A DNA stretch of 64,000 nt from positions 558,001 through 622,000 of the forward strand of contig NZ_WQCG01000001.1 in the NCBI RefSeq assembly GCF_013032505.1, written 5' to 3'. This DNA is from Ruegeria atlantica. GTDB lineage: Bacteria > Pseudomonadota > Alphaproteobacteria > Rhodobacterales > Rhodobacteraceae. The notes beneath the pieces were generated by a model that saw nothing but the letters and a program-made list of their open reading frames with translations, had not been told where the DNA came from and did not search any database. A program made the translations under genes and the position numbers. Numbering within the stretch: the first letter of the stretch is position 1; every line of letters begins with the position of its first letter. Below, piece by piece: positions 9,146 to 17,778 of the stretch.

Positions 9146-10930
9146 ATGGACCAGTTTACCATCAACCTGCTCTTTGTCGGCGCGTCGTTTGCGCTGTACA
9201 TCGGCATCGCGATCTGGGCCCGCGCGGGCTCCACATCGGAATTCTACGCCGCCGGTCGCGGCGTTCACCCGGTTACAAACGGTATGGCGACCGCAGCGGA
9301 CTGGATGTCCGCAGCCTCGTTCATCTCGATGGCGGGCCTGATTGCCTTCACCGGCTATGACAACTCGACCTTCCTGATGGGTTGGACCGGTGGCTACGTG
9401 CTGCTGGCGCTGCTGCTTGCGCCCTACCTGCGTAAGTTCGGCAAGTACACCGTCTCGGAATTCATCGGCGACCGTTTCTACAGCCAGACCGCACGCGTTG
9501 TTGCGGTGATCTGTCTGATCGTTGCGTCGGTGACCTACGTGATTGGTCAGATGACCGGCGTGGGCGTGGCCTTTGGTCGTTTCCTTGAGGTTTCGAACAC
9601 TTCCGGTCTTCTGATCGGTGCCTGTGTTGTGTTTGCCTACGCGGTATTCGGTGGGATGAAGGGCGTGACCTACACTCAGGTCGCTCAGTACTGCGTGCTG
9701 ATCACCGCCTACACCATTCCGGCGATCTTCATCTCTCTGCAGCTGACCGGTACGCCCGTTCCGGCACTGGGTCTGTTCGGCGACACTGCAAGCGGTGAGC
9801 CTCTGCTGACCAAGCTGGACGCGATCGTGACCGAGCTGGGCTTCGCCGAGTACACGGCACACCACTCGAACACGCTGAACATGGTGCTGTTCACGCTGTC
9901 GCTGATGATCGGTACTGCTGGTCTGCCGCACGTGATCATGCGCTTCTTCACCGTGCCTAAAGTGTCTGACGCCCGCTGGTCCGCTGGCTGGACGCTGGTC
10001 TTCATCGCTCTGCTGTACCTCACCGCCCCTGCGGTTGGCGCAATGGCGCGTCTGAACATCACCGACATGATGTGGCCCAATGGTGGCATCGAGGGCGGCG
10101 CTGTTTCGGTCGAAGATATCGACAATGATCCGCGTTACGACTGGATGCAGACATGGCAGAAAACCGGTCTTCTGGACTGGGAAGACAAGAACGGCGACGG
10201 TAAAATCCAGTACTACAACGACAAGAATGCCGACATGCAGGCACTTGCCGAAGAAAAAGGCTGGGTCGGTAACGAGCTGACCAAGTTCAACCGCGACATC
10301 CTGGTTCTGGCCAACCCCGAAATTGCCAACCTGCCGGGTTGGGTGATCGGTCTGGTCGCTGCCGGTGGTCTTGCGGCTGCTCTGTCGACCGCTGCGGGTC
10401 TGTTGCTGGCGATCTCGTCGGCGGTGTCCCACGACCTTGTCAAAGGTGCGATCAACCCGCAAATCTCTGAAAAAGGAGAGCTGCTGGCCGCTCGTATCGC
10501 CATGGCTGTTGCCATCGTCGTTGCAACCTACCTGGGTCTGAACCCACCGGGCTTTGCAGCGCAAACCGTGGCCTTGGCCTTTGGTCTGGCGGCTGCCTCG
10601 ATCTTCCCGGCACTGATGATGGGTATCTTCTCGACCCGCATCAACAACACCGGCGCGGTTGCGGGCATGTTGGCTGGTCTGACCGTCACTCTGGTCTACA
10701 TCTTCCTGCACAAGGGCTGGTTGTTCATTCCTGGCACAAACTCGTTCACTGATGCTGACCCGCTTCTGGGTCCGATCAAGTCGACCTCGTTCGGCGCCAT
10801 CGGTGCAATGATCAACTTTGCAGTCGCATTTGTTGTCGCCGGAATGACAAAAGAGACTCCGAGGGAGATCGTTGAATTGGTCGAAAGCGTGCGCATTCCC
10901 CGTGGCGCGGGCGCAGCTCAGAGTAAGTGA
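9146..10930 (+). CDS. Sodium:solute symporter, ActP-like (acetate-type, VC_2705 family)
   Basis: A 594-residue SSSF-family inner-membrane symporter with about thirteen helices. Family stretches: AADWMSAASFISMAGLIAFTG near residue 50, the first sodium-site helix, and VIGLVAAGGLAAALSTAAGLLLAISSAVSHDL. The gene neighbourhood (acsA, adk, DUF4212, DUF294) points to acetate or a similar short carboxylate. An unusual hydrophilic loop of roughly 70 residues after about residue 320 contains D347-K-N349-G-D351-G-K-I354, which reads like an EF-hand/dockerin calcium loop. Start ATG follows GAGGAG at a normal distance. Confidence 0.92.
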   Translation: MDQFTINLLFVGASFALYIGIAIWARAGSTSEFYAAGRGVHPVTNGMATAADWMSAASFISMAGLIAFTGYDNSTFLMGWTGGYVLLALLLAPYLRKFGKYTVSEFIGDRFYSQTARVVAVICLIVASVTYVIGQMTGVGVAFGRFLEVSNTSGLLIGACVVFAYAVFGGMKGVTYTQVAQYCVLITAYTIPAIFISLQLTGTPVPALGLFGDTASGEPLLTKLDAIVTELGFAEYTAHHSNTLNMVLFTLSLMIGTAGLPHVIMRFFTVPKVSDARWSAGWTLVFIALLYLTAPAVGAMARLNITDMMWPNGGIEGGAVSVEDIDNDPRYDWMQTWQKTGLLDWEDKNGDGKIQYYNDKNADMQALAEEKGWVGNELTKFNRDILVLANPEIANLPGWVIGLVAAGGLAAALSTAAGLLLAISSAVSHDLVKGAINPQISEKGELLAARIAMAVAIVVATYLGLNPPGFAAQTVALAFGLAAASIFPALMMGIFSTRINNTGAVAGMLAGLTVTLVYIFLHKGWLFIPGTNSFTDADPLLGPIKSTSFGAIGAMINFAVAFVVAGMTKETPREIVELVESVRIPRGAGAAQSK

Positions 10931-10984
10931 GCATGACGCGGCATATGGTTAACTTTCCTGTGCCGTGTTTTTCGATCAACTTTT

Positions 10985-11015
10985 CCCGTCCGGCACTCCA
11001 CCGGGCGGGATTTTT
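10985..11015 (+). terminator. Rho-independent terminator after the symporter gene
   Basis: CCCGTCCGG and CCGGGCGGG form a 9-bp stem with one G-U pair around a short loop and are followed by ATTTTT. It closes the acetate uptake unit 55 bases after its stop; transcription of the DUF294 gene may start anew or by read-through. Confidence 0.75.
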
Positions 11016-11039
11016 AAACCAGAAACCAAGGAGTGATTG

Positions 11040-12863
11040 ATGCCCCTGTCCCATGACCAGATCACCCGGTTTCTAAAGTCCGTACATCCCTATGATGCCC
11101 TGCCCCCGGAAACGTTGGATCAGATCGCAAAGCAGATTGAGGTATGGGAGGTCGACGAGGACTTTCCTGTATACGAATTGGGGCACACCCTGCCCGGCGT
11201 CTTTGTGATCTACGAGGGGCAAGTTGAGATTACCGATGAGAACGACGCGGTCGTGTCCCATCTTGGCCTGCGAAACTCGTTCGGAGAGCGCGGCCTGCTA
11301 AAGGACGGCAAGGCCGCGACCAAAGCGCGGGCACATACGCCATCCGTGTTGCTGGTTTTGCCCCCCGACCTGGTGCGCCAACTTATAGATGGCCACGACG
11401 TCGTTTCGAAATTTTTTAACCGGACCCGTTCAAACCGATCTGGTCCGCAGAGCTTGGCCACAAGTGCAATCGACGTTCTGATGGCCCATAACCCTGCGAC
11501 CTGCACGCCGGGCACACCGGTTCAGGAAGCCGCCCGGATGATGCGCGACAAGCACATTTCCTCGCTTTGTGTAACCGAAGCGGATGATCTTCTGGGCATC
11601 GCCACACTGCGCGACATCTCAGGCAAATTCGTGGCCAATGGAATGTCTGCCGACACGCCGATCTCAGCGATCATGACGGCAAACCCGATCACCCTGTCAC
11701 CTTCGGATATTGGCTCGGACGTTCTGCATGTGATGATGGAACGCGGGATCGGCCACATTCCAATTTGCGAAGGCGGACGGCTGGTCGGTATCGTGACGCA
11801 GACGGATCTGACTCACTATCAGGCGGTTAACTCGGCAGAGTTGGTCCGGCGGATTGCACAAGCGGACACGGCAGATCAAATGGCGGCGGTGACCGCTGAA
11901 ATCCCGCAACTGCTGGTGCAATTGGTTGCAGCCGGAAACAGGCATGAAATCGTAACCCGCCTGATCACCGATATCGCAGATACGGCGACCCGCCGCCTGC
12001 TTAAACTGGCCGAAGACAAACTGGGACCCCCACCCGTTCCCTACCTGTGGCTGGCTTGCGGATCACAGGGGCGGCAGGAGCAGACCGGCGTATCCGATCA
12101 GGACAATTGCCTGATGTTGGATGACAGCGTTTCGGACGCGGATATGGGCTACTTCGCGAAGCTGGCAAAATTCGTCTCGGATGGGCTGGACGTCTGTGGT
12201 TATTTCTATTGCCCCGGCGACATGATGGCCACTAACCCGCGCTGGTGTCAGCCCGTTCGTGTCTGGGGCGAGTACTTCAACGGCTGGATCGCCAAACCAA
12301 ATCCCGAAGCACAGATGCTGGCTTCGGTCATGTTCGACCTGCGGCCGATAGGAGGAGCCTTTCACCTGTTCGACGATCTGCAGGCCGAGACTTTGGCAGC
12401 CGCCAACGCAAACTCGATATTTGTTGCGCATATGATCTCGAACTCACTGAAACACACGCCTCCGCTGGGTCTTTTGCGCGGGTTTGCGACCATCCGGTCC
12501 GGTGAGCATCGCAACACCTTGGACCTAAAGCACAATGGGGTGGTGCCAGTGGTTGATCTGGCGCGTATATACAGCCTGCAAGGCCGATTGACCGAAGCCA
12601 ACACAAGGGCGCGCCTGAAATCAGCTGCATCTGGCGGAATCCTCAGCCCATCGGGGGCGAGGGATTTGCTGGATGCCTATGACTTGATTGCAGAAACCCG
12701 ACTTGAACATCAGGTAAGGCTTGTGAAGCGCGATCAAAAGCCTGACAATTTCCTTCCGCCCTCGGATCTGTCGGATTTTGAGCGAAGTCATCTTCGGGAT
12801 GCGTTCGTTGTGGTAAAAACCATGCAATCGGCAGTTGGTCACGGCAAGGGAATGCTGGGCTAA
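11040..12863 (+). CDS. cNMP-binding/CBS/DUF294 putative nucleotidyltransferase
   Basis: A 607-residue soluble regulatory protein. Domain order by eye: an N-terminal cyclic-nucleotide-binding-type beta barrel (about 10-125, with GVFVIYEGQVEI), two CBS repeats (about 145-265), a DUF294 nucleotidyltransferase core (about 290-430, with LACGSQGRQEQTGVSDQDN, matching the GSxxRxE...D pattern of GlnD-like enzymes) and a DUF294 C-terminal helical domain. ATG at 11040 preferred over the overlapping TTG at 11037; AAGGAG precedes it. Proteins of this family are often encoded beside ActP-like symporters and are presumed to sense nucleotides and modify a partner; neither ligand nor target is known. Confidence 0.88.
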   Translation: MPLSHDQITRFLKSVHPYDALPPETLDQIAKQIEVWEVDEDFPVYELGHTLPGVFVIYEGQVEITDENDAVVSHLGLRNSFGERGLLKDGKAATKARAHTPSVLLVLPPDLVRQLIDGHDVVSKFFNRTRSNRSGPQSLATSAIDVLMAHNPATCTPGTPVQEAARMMRDKHISSLCVTEADDLLGIATLRDISGKFVANGMSADTPISAIMTANPITLSPSDIGSDVLHVMMERGIGHIPICEGGRLVGIVTQTDLTHYQAVNSAELVRRIAQADTADQMAAVTAEIPQLLVQLVAAGNRHEIVTRLITDIADTATRRLLKLAEDKLGPPPVPYLWLACGSQGRQEQTGVSDQDNCLMLDDSVSDADMGYFAKLAKFVSDGLDVCGYFYCPGDMMATNPRWCQPVRVWGEYFNGWIAKPNPEAQMLASVMFDLRPIGGAFHLFDDLQAETLAAANANSIFVAHMISNSLKHTPPLGLLRGFATIRSGEHRNTLDLKHNGVVPVVDLARIYSLQGRLTEANTRARLKSAASGGILSPSGARDLLDAYDLIAETRLEHQVRLVKRDQKPDNFLPPSDLSDFERSHLRDAFVVVKTMQSAVGHGKGMLG

Positions 12864-12887
12864 AGCGGCAGACACACGGAGAGTCAC

Positions 12888-13406
12888 ATGTTTCTGGAAC
12901 TGATCGGCACCATCTTTGCAGGCATTGCTTTTGCAGGCGTTGTGATGGTGTTGAACAAATTGACGGGCGGCCGCCTGCCCCGTTGGATGACACCTGTCGC
13001 GGCAGGTCTTGGTATGATCGGAATGACGATCGCCAGCGAGTACTCATGGTATGACCGCACCCGCGACACCCTTCCCGAAGGCATGACTGTAATACAAGAG
13101 GTCGAAAGCCGCGCATTCTATCGCCCTTGGACCTATGCCGTTCCTTTTGTGGACCGCTTTGCCGCCATCGATGCCGGTTCCGTGCGTACCAACGAACAAG
13201 TACCGGAACAGCGGCTGGTCGAGCTATACCTCTTTGGTCGCTGGGCTCCTGTTTCGAAGCTACCAGTCGTCGTCAACTGCAAAGAGTTCAGCCGCGCCAA
13301 CCTCGCAGACGGGGCGCAATTCGCCGATGACGGCCGGTTGCTGAACGCCGACTGGATTGACGTCACCGCCAACGACCCAATCGTCGAGGCGACCTGCGGA
13401 GTGTAA
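12888..13406 (+). CDS. Conserved hypothetical membrane protein
   Basis: A 172-residue protein with two N-terminal hydrophobic helices (residues 1-20 and about 35-55) and a soluble C-terminal part. I do not recognise a named family. It lies between the DUF294 gene and the exonuclease gene with gaps of 24 bases and 1 base, so it belongs to the same transcription unit. A single GGAGAGTCAC before the ATG serves as ribosome binding site. The C-terminal half contains a Cys in VVVNCKEFSRANLADG and ends in a second Cys, which could pair if the domain faces the periplasm; that is inference. Confidence 0.75.
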   Translation: MFLELIGTIFAGIAFAGVVMVLNKLTGGRLPRWMTPVAAGLGMIGMTIASEYSWYDRTRDTLPEGMTVIQEVESRAFYRPWTYAVPFVDRFAAIDAGSVRTNEQVPEQRLVELYLFGRWAPVSKLPVVVNCKEFSRANLADGAQFADDGRLLNADWIDVTANDPIVEATCGV

Positions 13407-13407
13407 C

Positions 13408-14820
13408 ATGCTGAACCGGTTAAGCCTGCGTCTGCGCATTTTCCTGTTCTTCTGCCTGCTGGCTGTAGGTGCATTGGCCGTCAGTTCACTGGCATTGTGG
13501 ATCAGCTACCGTCGCGTTGCAGATCCCGACCTTTTTGATGCCTTCATCTTTGCTGAAATTCTGATGGGTTTTGGATTTTTAGCCCTGATCGCAGCTGTTT
13601 GGCTGTTGTTTGACGACAATGTTGCCAAGCCAATCGAAAGGATATCCGCCCAGCTCAGGGCGCGCGCGCATGCCGGTGTAAGCACCGAATTGGACGCGCA
13701 GGCCGCGCGATATCTGGGTGATCTGGCACCAGCCGCAGCCGGGCTCGCCAACCAACTGTCGGGCAAAACAATGGATGTCGCACAGGCCGTAGCCGAGGAA
13801 ACAGCGCATCTGGCCGAGGAAAAGGAACGACTGACGGCCCTGTTGACCGAAATCCCGGTTGCGATGCTTCTGGCCAGCCCAACCCACAAGATCGTATTGT
13901 ATGATGGACAAGCCGCCGAAGTTCTGGCGCAGATCGCACATCCAAGACTAAATGCTTCGCTGTTTGAATATCTGCAGTCCGACTTGCTGGAAGAGGCTTA
14001 TGCAAAACTGGTGAAAACCGGGCTTGAGGTTACCTGCACTTTGACTGGCATTGACGGAGCGCAGAGTTACAGCGCGCGCATGAAACCACTTGGCGGCGCG
14101 CCCGGATACATGCTGGTCTTTGAAGACAGTAAAGCAAACCTGGCGCCCGACGCCGCTCGGCCTTTGGTCTATGATTTCGACTTGCTGAACGCGACCCCGG
14201 GCGAGACCGTTGAAAGTCTTGCCCTGAAAGACTTGTGCTTTGTCGTGTTTGACACCGAAACCACCGGCCTGCTGCCGCATAAAGACGAAATTGTTCAGAT
14301 TGGGGCTGTTCGGGTTGTTAACGGACGTATTGTGGACGGGGAACAGTTGGACATGCTGGTCGATCCCGGCATTCCAATTCCTCCGGCTTCGACCAAAGTA
14401 CACAAGATTAGCGATCATATGGTCCAGGGTGCGCCGAACATTAACGAGGCCGGGCGCGTACTACATCAGTTCGCCCGTGAGGCAGTTATCGTGGCCCACA
14501 ACGCGCCTTTCGACATGGCATTTTTACGGCGACATGCGCACCTGATGAAGGTCGAATGGGATCACCCAATTCTGGACACGGTTCTGTTGTCCGCTGTTCT
14601 GTTCGGGGCAAGTGACAAACACACTCTGGATGCCGTGTGTGAACGGTTGGACATCACTATCCCCGAACATCTTCGCCACACCGCACTTGGCGATGCCGTA
14701 GCAACCGCCGAGGCGCTTGTTAGGATGCTACCGATGTTGAAAGCGCGCGGCATGACGACCTTTGGTGACGTTATCGAAGCTACGCGGCAACATGGTCGTC
14801 TACTGGAAGACCTGAACTAA
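13408..14820 (+). CDS. Membrane-anchored DnaQ-like 3'-5' exonuclease with sensor-like N-terminus
   Basis: A 470-residue protein. Two N-terminal membrane helices (about 10-32 and 45-70) flank a short loop, followed by a HAMP/coiled-coil-like stretch, a PAS-like middle region (about 150-250), and a C-terminal DEDDh exonuclease of the DNA polymerase III epsilon type: D282-T-E284-TTG, HNAPFD with Asp369, and HTALGDA. The ATG at 13408, one base after the previous stop, replaces a longer frame overlapping that gene. The sensor-kinase-like front end with an exonuclease in place of a kinase is characteristic of a family linked to DUF294/ActP loci; its substrate (DNA, RNA or oligonucleotide) is not known. 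Confidence 0.86.
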   Translation: MLNRLSLRLRIFLFFCLLAVGALAVSSLALWISYRRVADPDLFDAFIFAEILMGFGFLALIAAVWLLFDDNVAKPIERISAQLRARAHAGVSTELDAQAARYLGDLAPAAAGLANQLSGKTMDVAQAVAEETAHLAEEKERLTALLTEIPVAMLLASPTHKIVLYDGQAAEVLAQIAHPRLNASLFEYLQSDLLEEAYAKLVKTGLEVTCTLTGIDGAQSYSARMKPLGGAPGYMLVFEDSKANLAPDAARPLVYDFDLLNATPGETVESLALKDLCFVVFDTETTGLLPHKDEIVQIGAVRVVNGRIVDGEQLDMLVDPGIPIPPASTKVHKISDHMVQGAPNINEAGRVLHQFAREAVIVAHNAPFDMAFLRRHAHLMKVEWDHPILDTVLLSAVLFGASDKHTLDAVCERLDITIPEHLRHTALGDAVATAEALVRMLPMLKARGMTTFGDVIEATRQHGRLLEDLN

Positions 14821-14909
14821 TCTGAAAAACCCATAATCCGTGCGCAGCTTTTCATGGACAAACCCGACGCATCGTGGCACCTGAGGCGCGGCCACGGGAT
14901 GAGCGCGCA

Positions 14910-15410
14910 ATGACGGAAAAACACTTTACCCCAACCCCGGATCAAAGCACCGCTTTCCGCGAGGCGTTGGGGTGTTTCGGAACCGGCGTGACTGTGATCA
15001 CCACGGACACCGATCAAGGCCCGCGGGCTATCACGGTTAACTCATTCACCTCGGTGTCGCTGGATCCGCCACTTGTCTTGTGGTGTCTGGCCAAAGATTC
15101 CAACCGGTTCGATGATTTCAACGCCAGTCGGCACTATTCGATCCACGTGATGGGGCAAGATCAGCAGGAACAGGCCCTGCGCTTTGCCCGCGATGGCAAG
15201 GATTTCTCGCACGCCGAATGGGCCCATGACACGATACGCCGGCCACAATTATCCGATTGCCTGGCCCGGTTCGACTGTCAGGTGCACGCCCAACACGATG
15301 CCGGGGATCACCTGATCATCGTTGGTGAGGTTCAAAAGGTCATGTACCGGACCGGTAAAGGTTTGATCTTTAAACGCGGTCAATTTGGCGGTTTTGCAGA
15401 TCTGATCTGA
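14910..15410 (+). CDS. Flavin reductase family protein
   Basis: A 166-residue FMN-binding split-barrel protein of the flavin reductase type (NAD(P)H:FMN/FAD oxidoreductase supplying reduced flavin to a monooxygenase). Seen: FREALGCFGTGVTVITT at the N-terminus, AITVNSFTSVSLDPPLVLWCL (flavin phosphate-binding strand-turn), and HAEWAHD. The ATG at 14910 is chosen because similarity begins there; its ribosome binding site is weak and an upstream in-frame ATG at 14874 cannot be excluded. No partner monooxygenase is next to it. Confidence 0.85.
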   Translation: MTEKHFTPTPDQSTAFREALGCFGTGVTVITTDTDQGPRAITVNSFTSVSLDPPLVLWCLAKDSNRFDDFNASRHYSIHVMGQDQQEQALRFARDGKDFSHAEWAHDTIRRPQLSDCLARFDCQVHAQHDAGDHLIIVGEVQKVMYRTGKGLIFKRGQFGGFADLI

Positions 15411-15413
15411 CGG

Positions 15414-15896
15414 TTACTCGTCCAAAGATCCATGAACCGCTAGCGCTTCCAGCTGGGTCTCTTGCGGTGTGATCACGCGGAATGCTTCACGCACCCCGGC
15501 GTCTGACAATTCACGCGAAACGGTCAGTAGCGTGTTCGGGTTATGCCCGTCACACAGTTCGGACATATGGGCAATCTCGGCCCGGGCGACGTCCATCGCA
15601 GCTTCGACCGACGGGGCCCCGTAGAGTTGCACAAAATGCTCTGACAGATTCTGCGCGATCTGGTCCAATTCGGCCTGTTCCACTTGAGTAACGGCAACGA
15701 ATGTCACGCGCCCAAAGGTTTCAACTCCCAGCCAGCCATTCGCAAAGGCCTGACGCGCCTTCCCTTCCAGGTCGCCCTCGCCCCAATTGGAAAACTCAAA
15801 ACCGCCCGAGATACACCACTCGCCGGTTCGAGCCGGAGAATGGAACACGTTCATGTCGCTTTCGTCGAAATGGATTGCGCGGGCCAGTTTCATCAT
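15414..15896 (-). CDS. DUF6505 family protein
   Basis: A 160-residue protein of unknown function, recognised as the DUF6505 type that accompanies the lipoate-ligase-like gene in Rhodobacteraceae. No catalytic motif, signal peptide or membrane segment is visible. Its start overlaps the stop of the upstream gene (GGATGATGA), with two adjacent ATG codons possible at 15896 and 15893. Last gene of the mrp - ligase-like - DUF6505 operon, so a role with Mrp in cofactor or iron-sulfur handling is possible but unproven. Confidence 0.75.
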   Translation of the reverse strand: MMKLARAIHFDESDMNVFHSPARTGEWCISGGFEFSNWGEGDLEGKARQAFANGWLGVETFGRVTFVAVTQVEQAELDQIAQNLSEHFVQLYGAPSVEAAMDVARAEIAHMSELCDGHNPNTLLTVSRELSDAGVREAFRVITPQETQLEALAVHGSLDE

Positions 15897-16588
15897 CCGT
15901 TCTCCAACAATTCCGTCAGTGGGCGAAGCTGCGTGTCAGAACCGTGTCGGATCAGCATACCGAACCGTTCATCCGTTCCCAAGAACACACCGGTTTCACC
16001 AAACGGCTCTCCTACGCCGCGCATCAGGCCCATCCATTCGCCGTGCACCGGGGCGTTGCCCTCTTCCTGCCAACGGTTCAGCCATGTCAGCATGTGCCGC
16101 GACCAGCTTTCAAGCAGCTGCGTCGCCGAAACATCTGCGCATCCTTCGTCGTACAGCGCGGTTACATCCGGGTTTTCGCCCGGCGCCTCGCTGGTCTGCA
16201 GCAGCGCCAAATCCCATCCGACGATCAGCCAATCCGGTTCCGCCAATGGTTCTTGATCCGAAGCCGCCACGCGGAACATTCCGCATTCGGCCCCGTTCAC
16301 ACAAATCAACCCATCCCAGCCCAGATGTACCGCGACCTCGGGCGGGGCCAGCGCGCCGAGCGCGTTCTGAAATCCGACCGAACACAGTGGCAGCATTGCC
16401 ATTGCGTCCTGCAGGGCAACTTCCGGTGCAAAAACAATGGCGACACGCAGGCGGTCGGCCTGAATGTTGTAAATCAAGGTTCCCGCATCGCAGCCCAGCG
16501 CGGCCATAGCCTGCGCACGCTCGAACGGGTCTTCCCCACCCTGCACCGGGTGGCCCGTCAGCAGCGGGGGAAAGACCGGCTCGCTCAT
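15893..16588 (-). CDS. Biotin/lipoate protein ligase-like protein (DUF4444 type)
   Basis: A 231-residue protein resembling biotin/lipoate--protein ligases: FPPLLTGHPVQGGEDPFERA at the front, VHLGWDGLICVNGAECG in the core and a C-terminal domain with GETGVFLGTDERFGMLIRH. The ordinary ligase RRGRG-type lipoyl-adenylate motif is not evident, so catalytic activity is uncertain. Starts four bases inside the mrp stop region (ATGA overlap) and is coupled to the next gene. Its regular position between mrp and the formate dehydrogenase locus suggests an accessory role there; that is inference. Confidence 0.72.
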   Translation of the reverse strand: MSEPVFPPLLTGHPVQGGEDPFERAQAMAALGCDAGTLIYNIQADRLRVAIVFAPEVALQDAMAMLPLCSVGFQNALGALAPPEVAVHLGWDGLICVNGAECGMFRVAASDQEPLAEPDWLIVGWDLALLQTSEAPGENPDVTALYDEGCADVSATQLLESWSRHMLTWLNRWQEEGNAPVHGEWMGLMRGVGEPFGETGVFLGTDERFGMLIRHGSDTQLRPLTELLENG

Positions 16589-17646
16589 GCGTTGCCCTTA
16601 GCAATCATGTCACGCGCGATTTTGCGGAAAGCTTCGGCCTGTGGGCTATCGGGCTTGCTGACCACTATGGGCGCACCGCCATCGGCGGCGACGCGGATAT
16701 CTAGATGCAGCGGGATTTCACCCAGCAAGGGAACGCCCAGCGCCTCGGCTTCGGACTTAACACCGCCATGGCCGAACACGTGCTCTTCATGGCCGCAGTT
16801 CGAGCAGATATGCGTCGACATATTCTCGATCATCCCAAGGATGGGCGTCTTGAGCTGGTTGAACATGTCGATCCCCTTGCGGGCATCGATCAGCGCCACG
16901 TCTTGCGGGGTCGAAACGACGATGGCACCGTCCACTTTGAACTTCTGGCTCAAAGTCAGTTGCACATCACCGGTACCCGGTGGCAGGTCGACGATCAGCA
17001 CGTCCAGCGCACCCCATTGCACCTGACCCATCATCTGTTGCAACGCGCCCATCAGCATTGGGCCGCGCCAGACAACGGCCTGCCCTTCATTGGTCATCAA
17101 ACCCATCGACATCATGGTGACGCCGTGATTGCGCAATGGCAGGATTGTCTTGCCATCGGGGCTGGCTGGGCGTCCCGAGACACCCAGCATCCGCGGTTGC
17201 GACGGTCCGTAGACATCTGCGTCCAGCAGCCCCACGCGCCGGCCCTCGGCGGCCAAGGCACAGGCGAGGTTGGCTGAAACAGTAGACTTGCCGACACCCC
17301 CCTTACCCGAAGCCACAGCGATAATCCTATCCACGCCCGGTACGGCCTGCGGGCCTGTCTGGGAAGGTTTAGGTTTGGGTTTTAAATCCGGCGGCGCCTT
17401 TTCGGAATGTGCGGTCAACATGGCCGATACAGTGGAAACGCCGTCGACAAGTTGAGCGGCCTGTTCTGCTGCTGCTCGGACGGGTTCCATCCGCTCGGCC
17501 TGCTTGGGGTCGATCTCCAACACAAAGCGCACTGTGTCCCCTTCGACATTCAGTGCGCGAACGACGCCGGCGCTAACGATGTCCTGTCCGGAAACCGGAT
17601 CGGTGATCTTTCTTAGGTTTGCAAGAACTGCGTCACGAACACTCAT
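16585..17646 (-). CDS. mrp: Mrp/NBP35-type iron-sulfur carrier ATPase
   Basis: A 353-residue P-loop ATPase (ApbC/Mrp) that carries Fe-S clusters to target apoproteins. N-terminal MIP18/DUF59 domain (about 1-80), a proline-lysine-rich linker (PKPKPSQ), then the deviant Walker A GKGGVGKST, LDADVYGPSQPRM, DLPPGTGD and the CSNC motif that bridges clusters between two subunits. First gene of its minus-strand operon with GGAG before the ATG. Next to a formate dehydrogenase and a polyferredoxin rich in clusters, a role in maturing them is plausible. Confidence 0.93.
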   Translation of the reverse strand: MSVRDAVLANLRKITDPVSGQDIVSAGVVRALNVEGDTVRFVLEIDPKQAERMEPVRAAAEQAAQLVDGVSTVSAMLTAHSEKAPPDLKPKPKPSQTGPQAVPGVDRIIAVASGKGGVGKSTVSANLACALAAEGRRVGLLDADVYGPSQPRMLGVSGRPASPDGKTILPLRNHGVTMMSMGLMTNEGQAVVWRGPMLMGALQQMMGQVQWGALDVLIVDLPPGTGDVQLTLSQKFKVDGAIVVSTPQDVALIDARKGIDMFNQLKTPILGMIENMSTHICSNCGHEEHVFGHGGVKSEAEALGVPLLGEIPLHLDIRVAADGGAPIVVSKPDSPQAEAFRKIARDMIAKGNA

Positions 17647-17778
17647 GCGTTATTCTCCTTTTGGAACCCGGTGGTAAGGGCTCTGCGTATCGACAAGCTG
17701 TGGTTGCCGCTCATTGCACGTGTCTCCGTCTCATTCAGTTCATTTGACGCATTTGCTGCCGTGCCGTTAGGCTGTGGC

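Noticed and set aside
9086-10711. 541-codon open frame on the minus strand opposite the symporter gene
   Set aside because: Antisense shadow of a GC-rich gene: low-complexity, rich in Gln, His and Arg, no family match, no ribosome binding site.
15701-17026. 441-codon plus-strand frame opposite mrp and the ligase-like gene
   Set aside because: Antisense shadow; the minus-strand genes have motifs and coupled starts.
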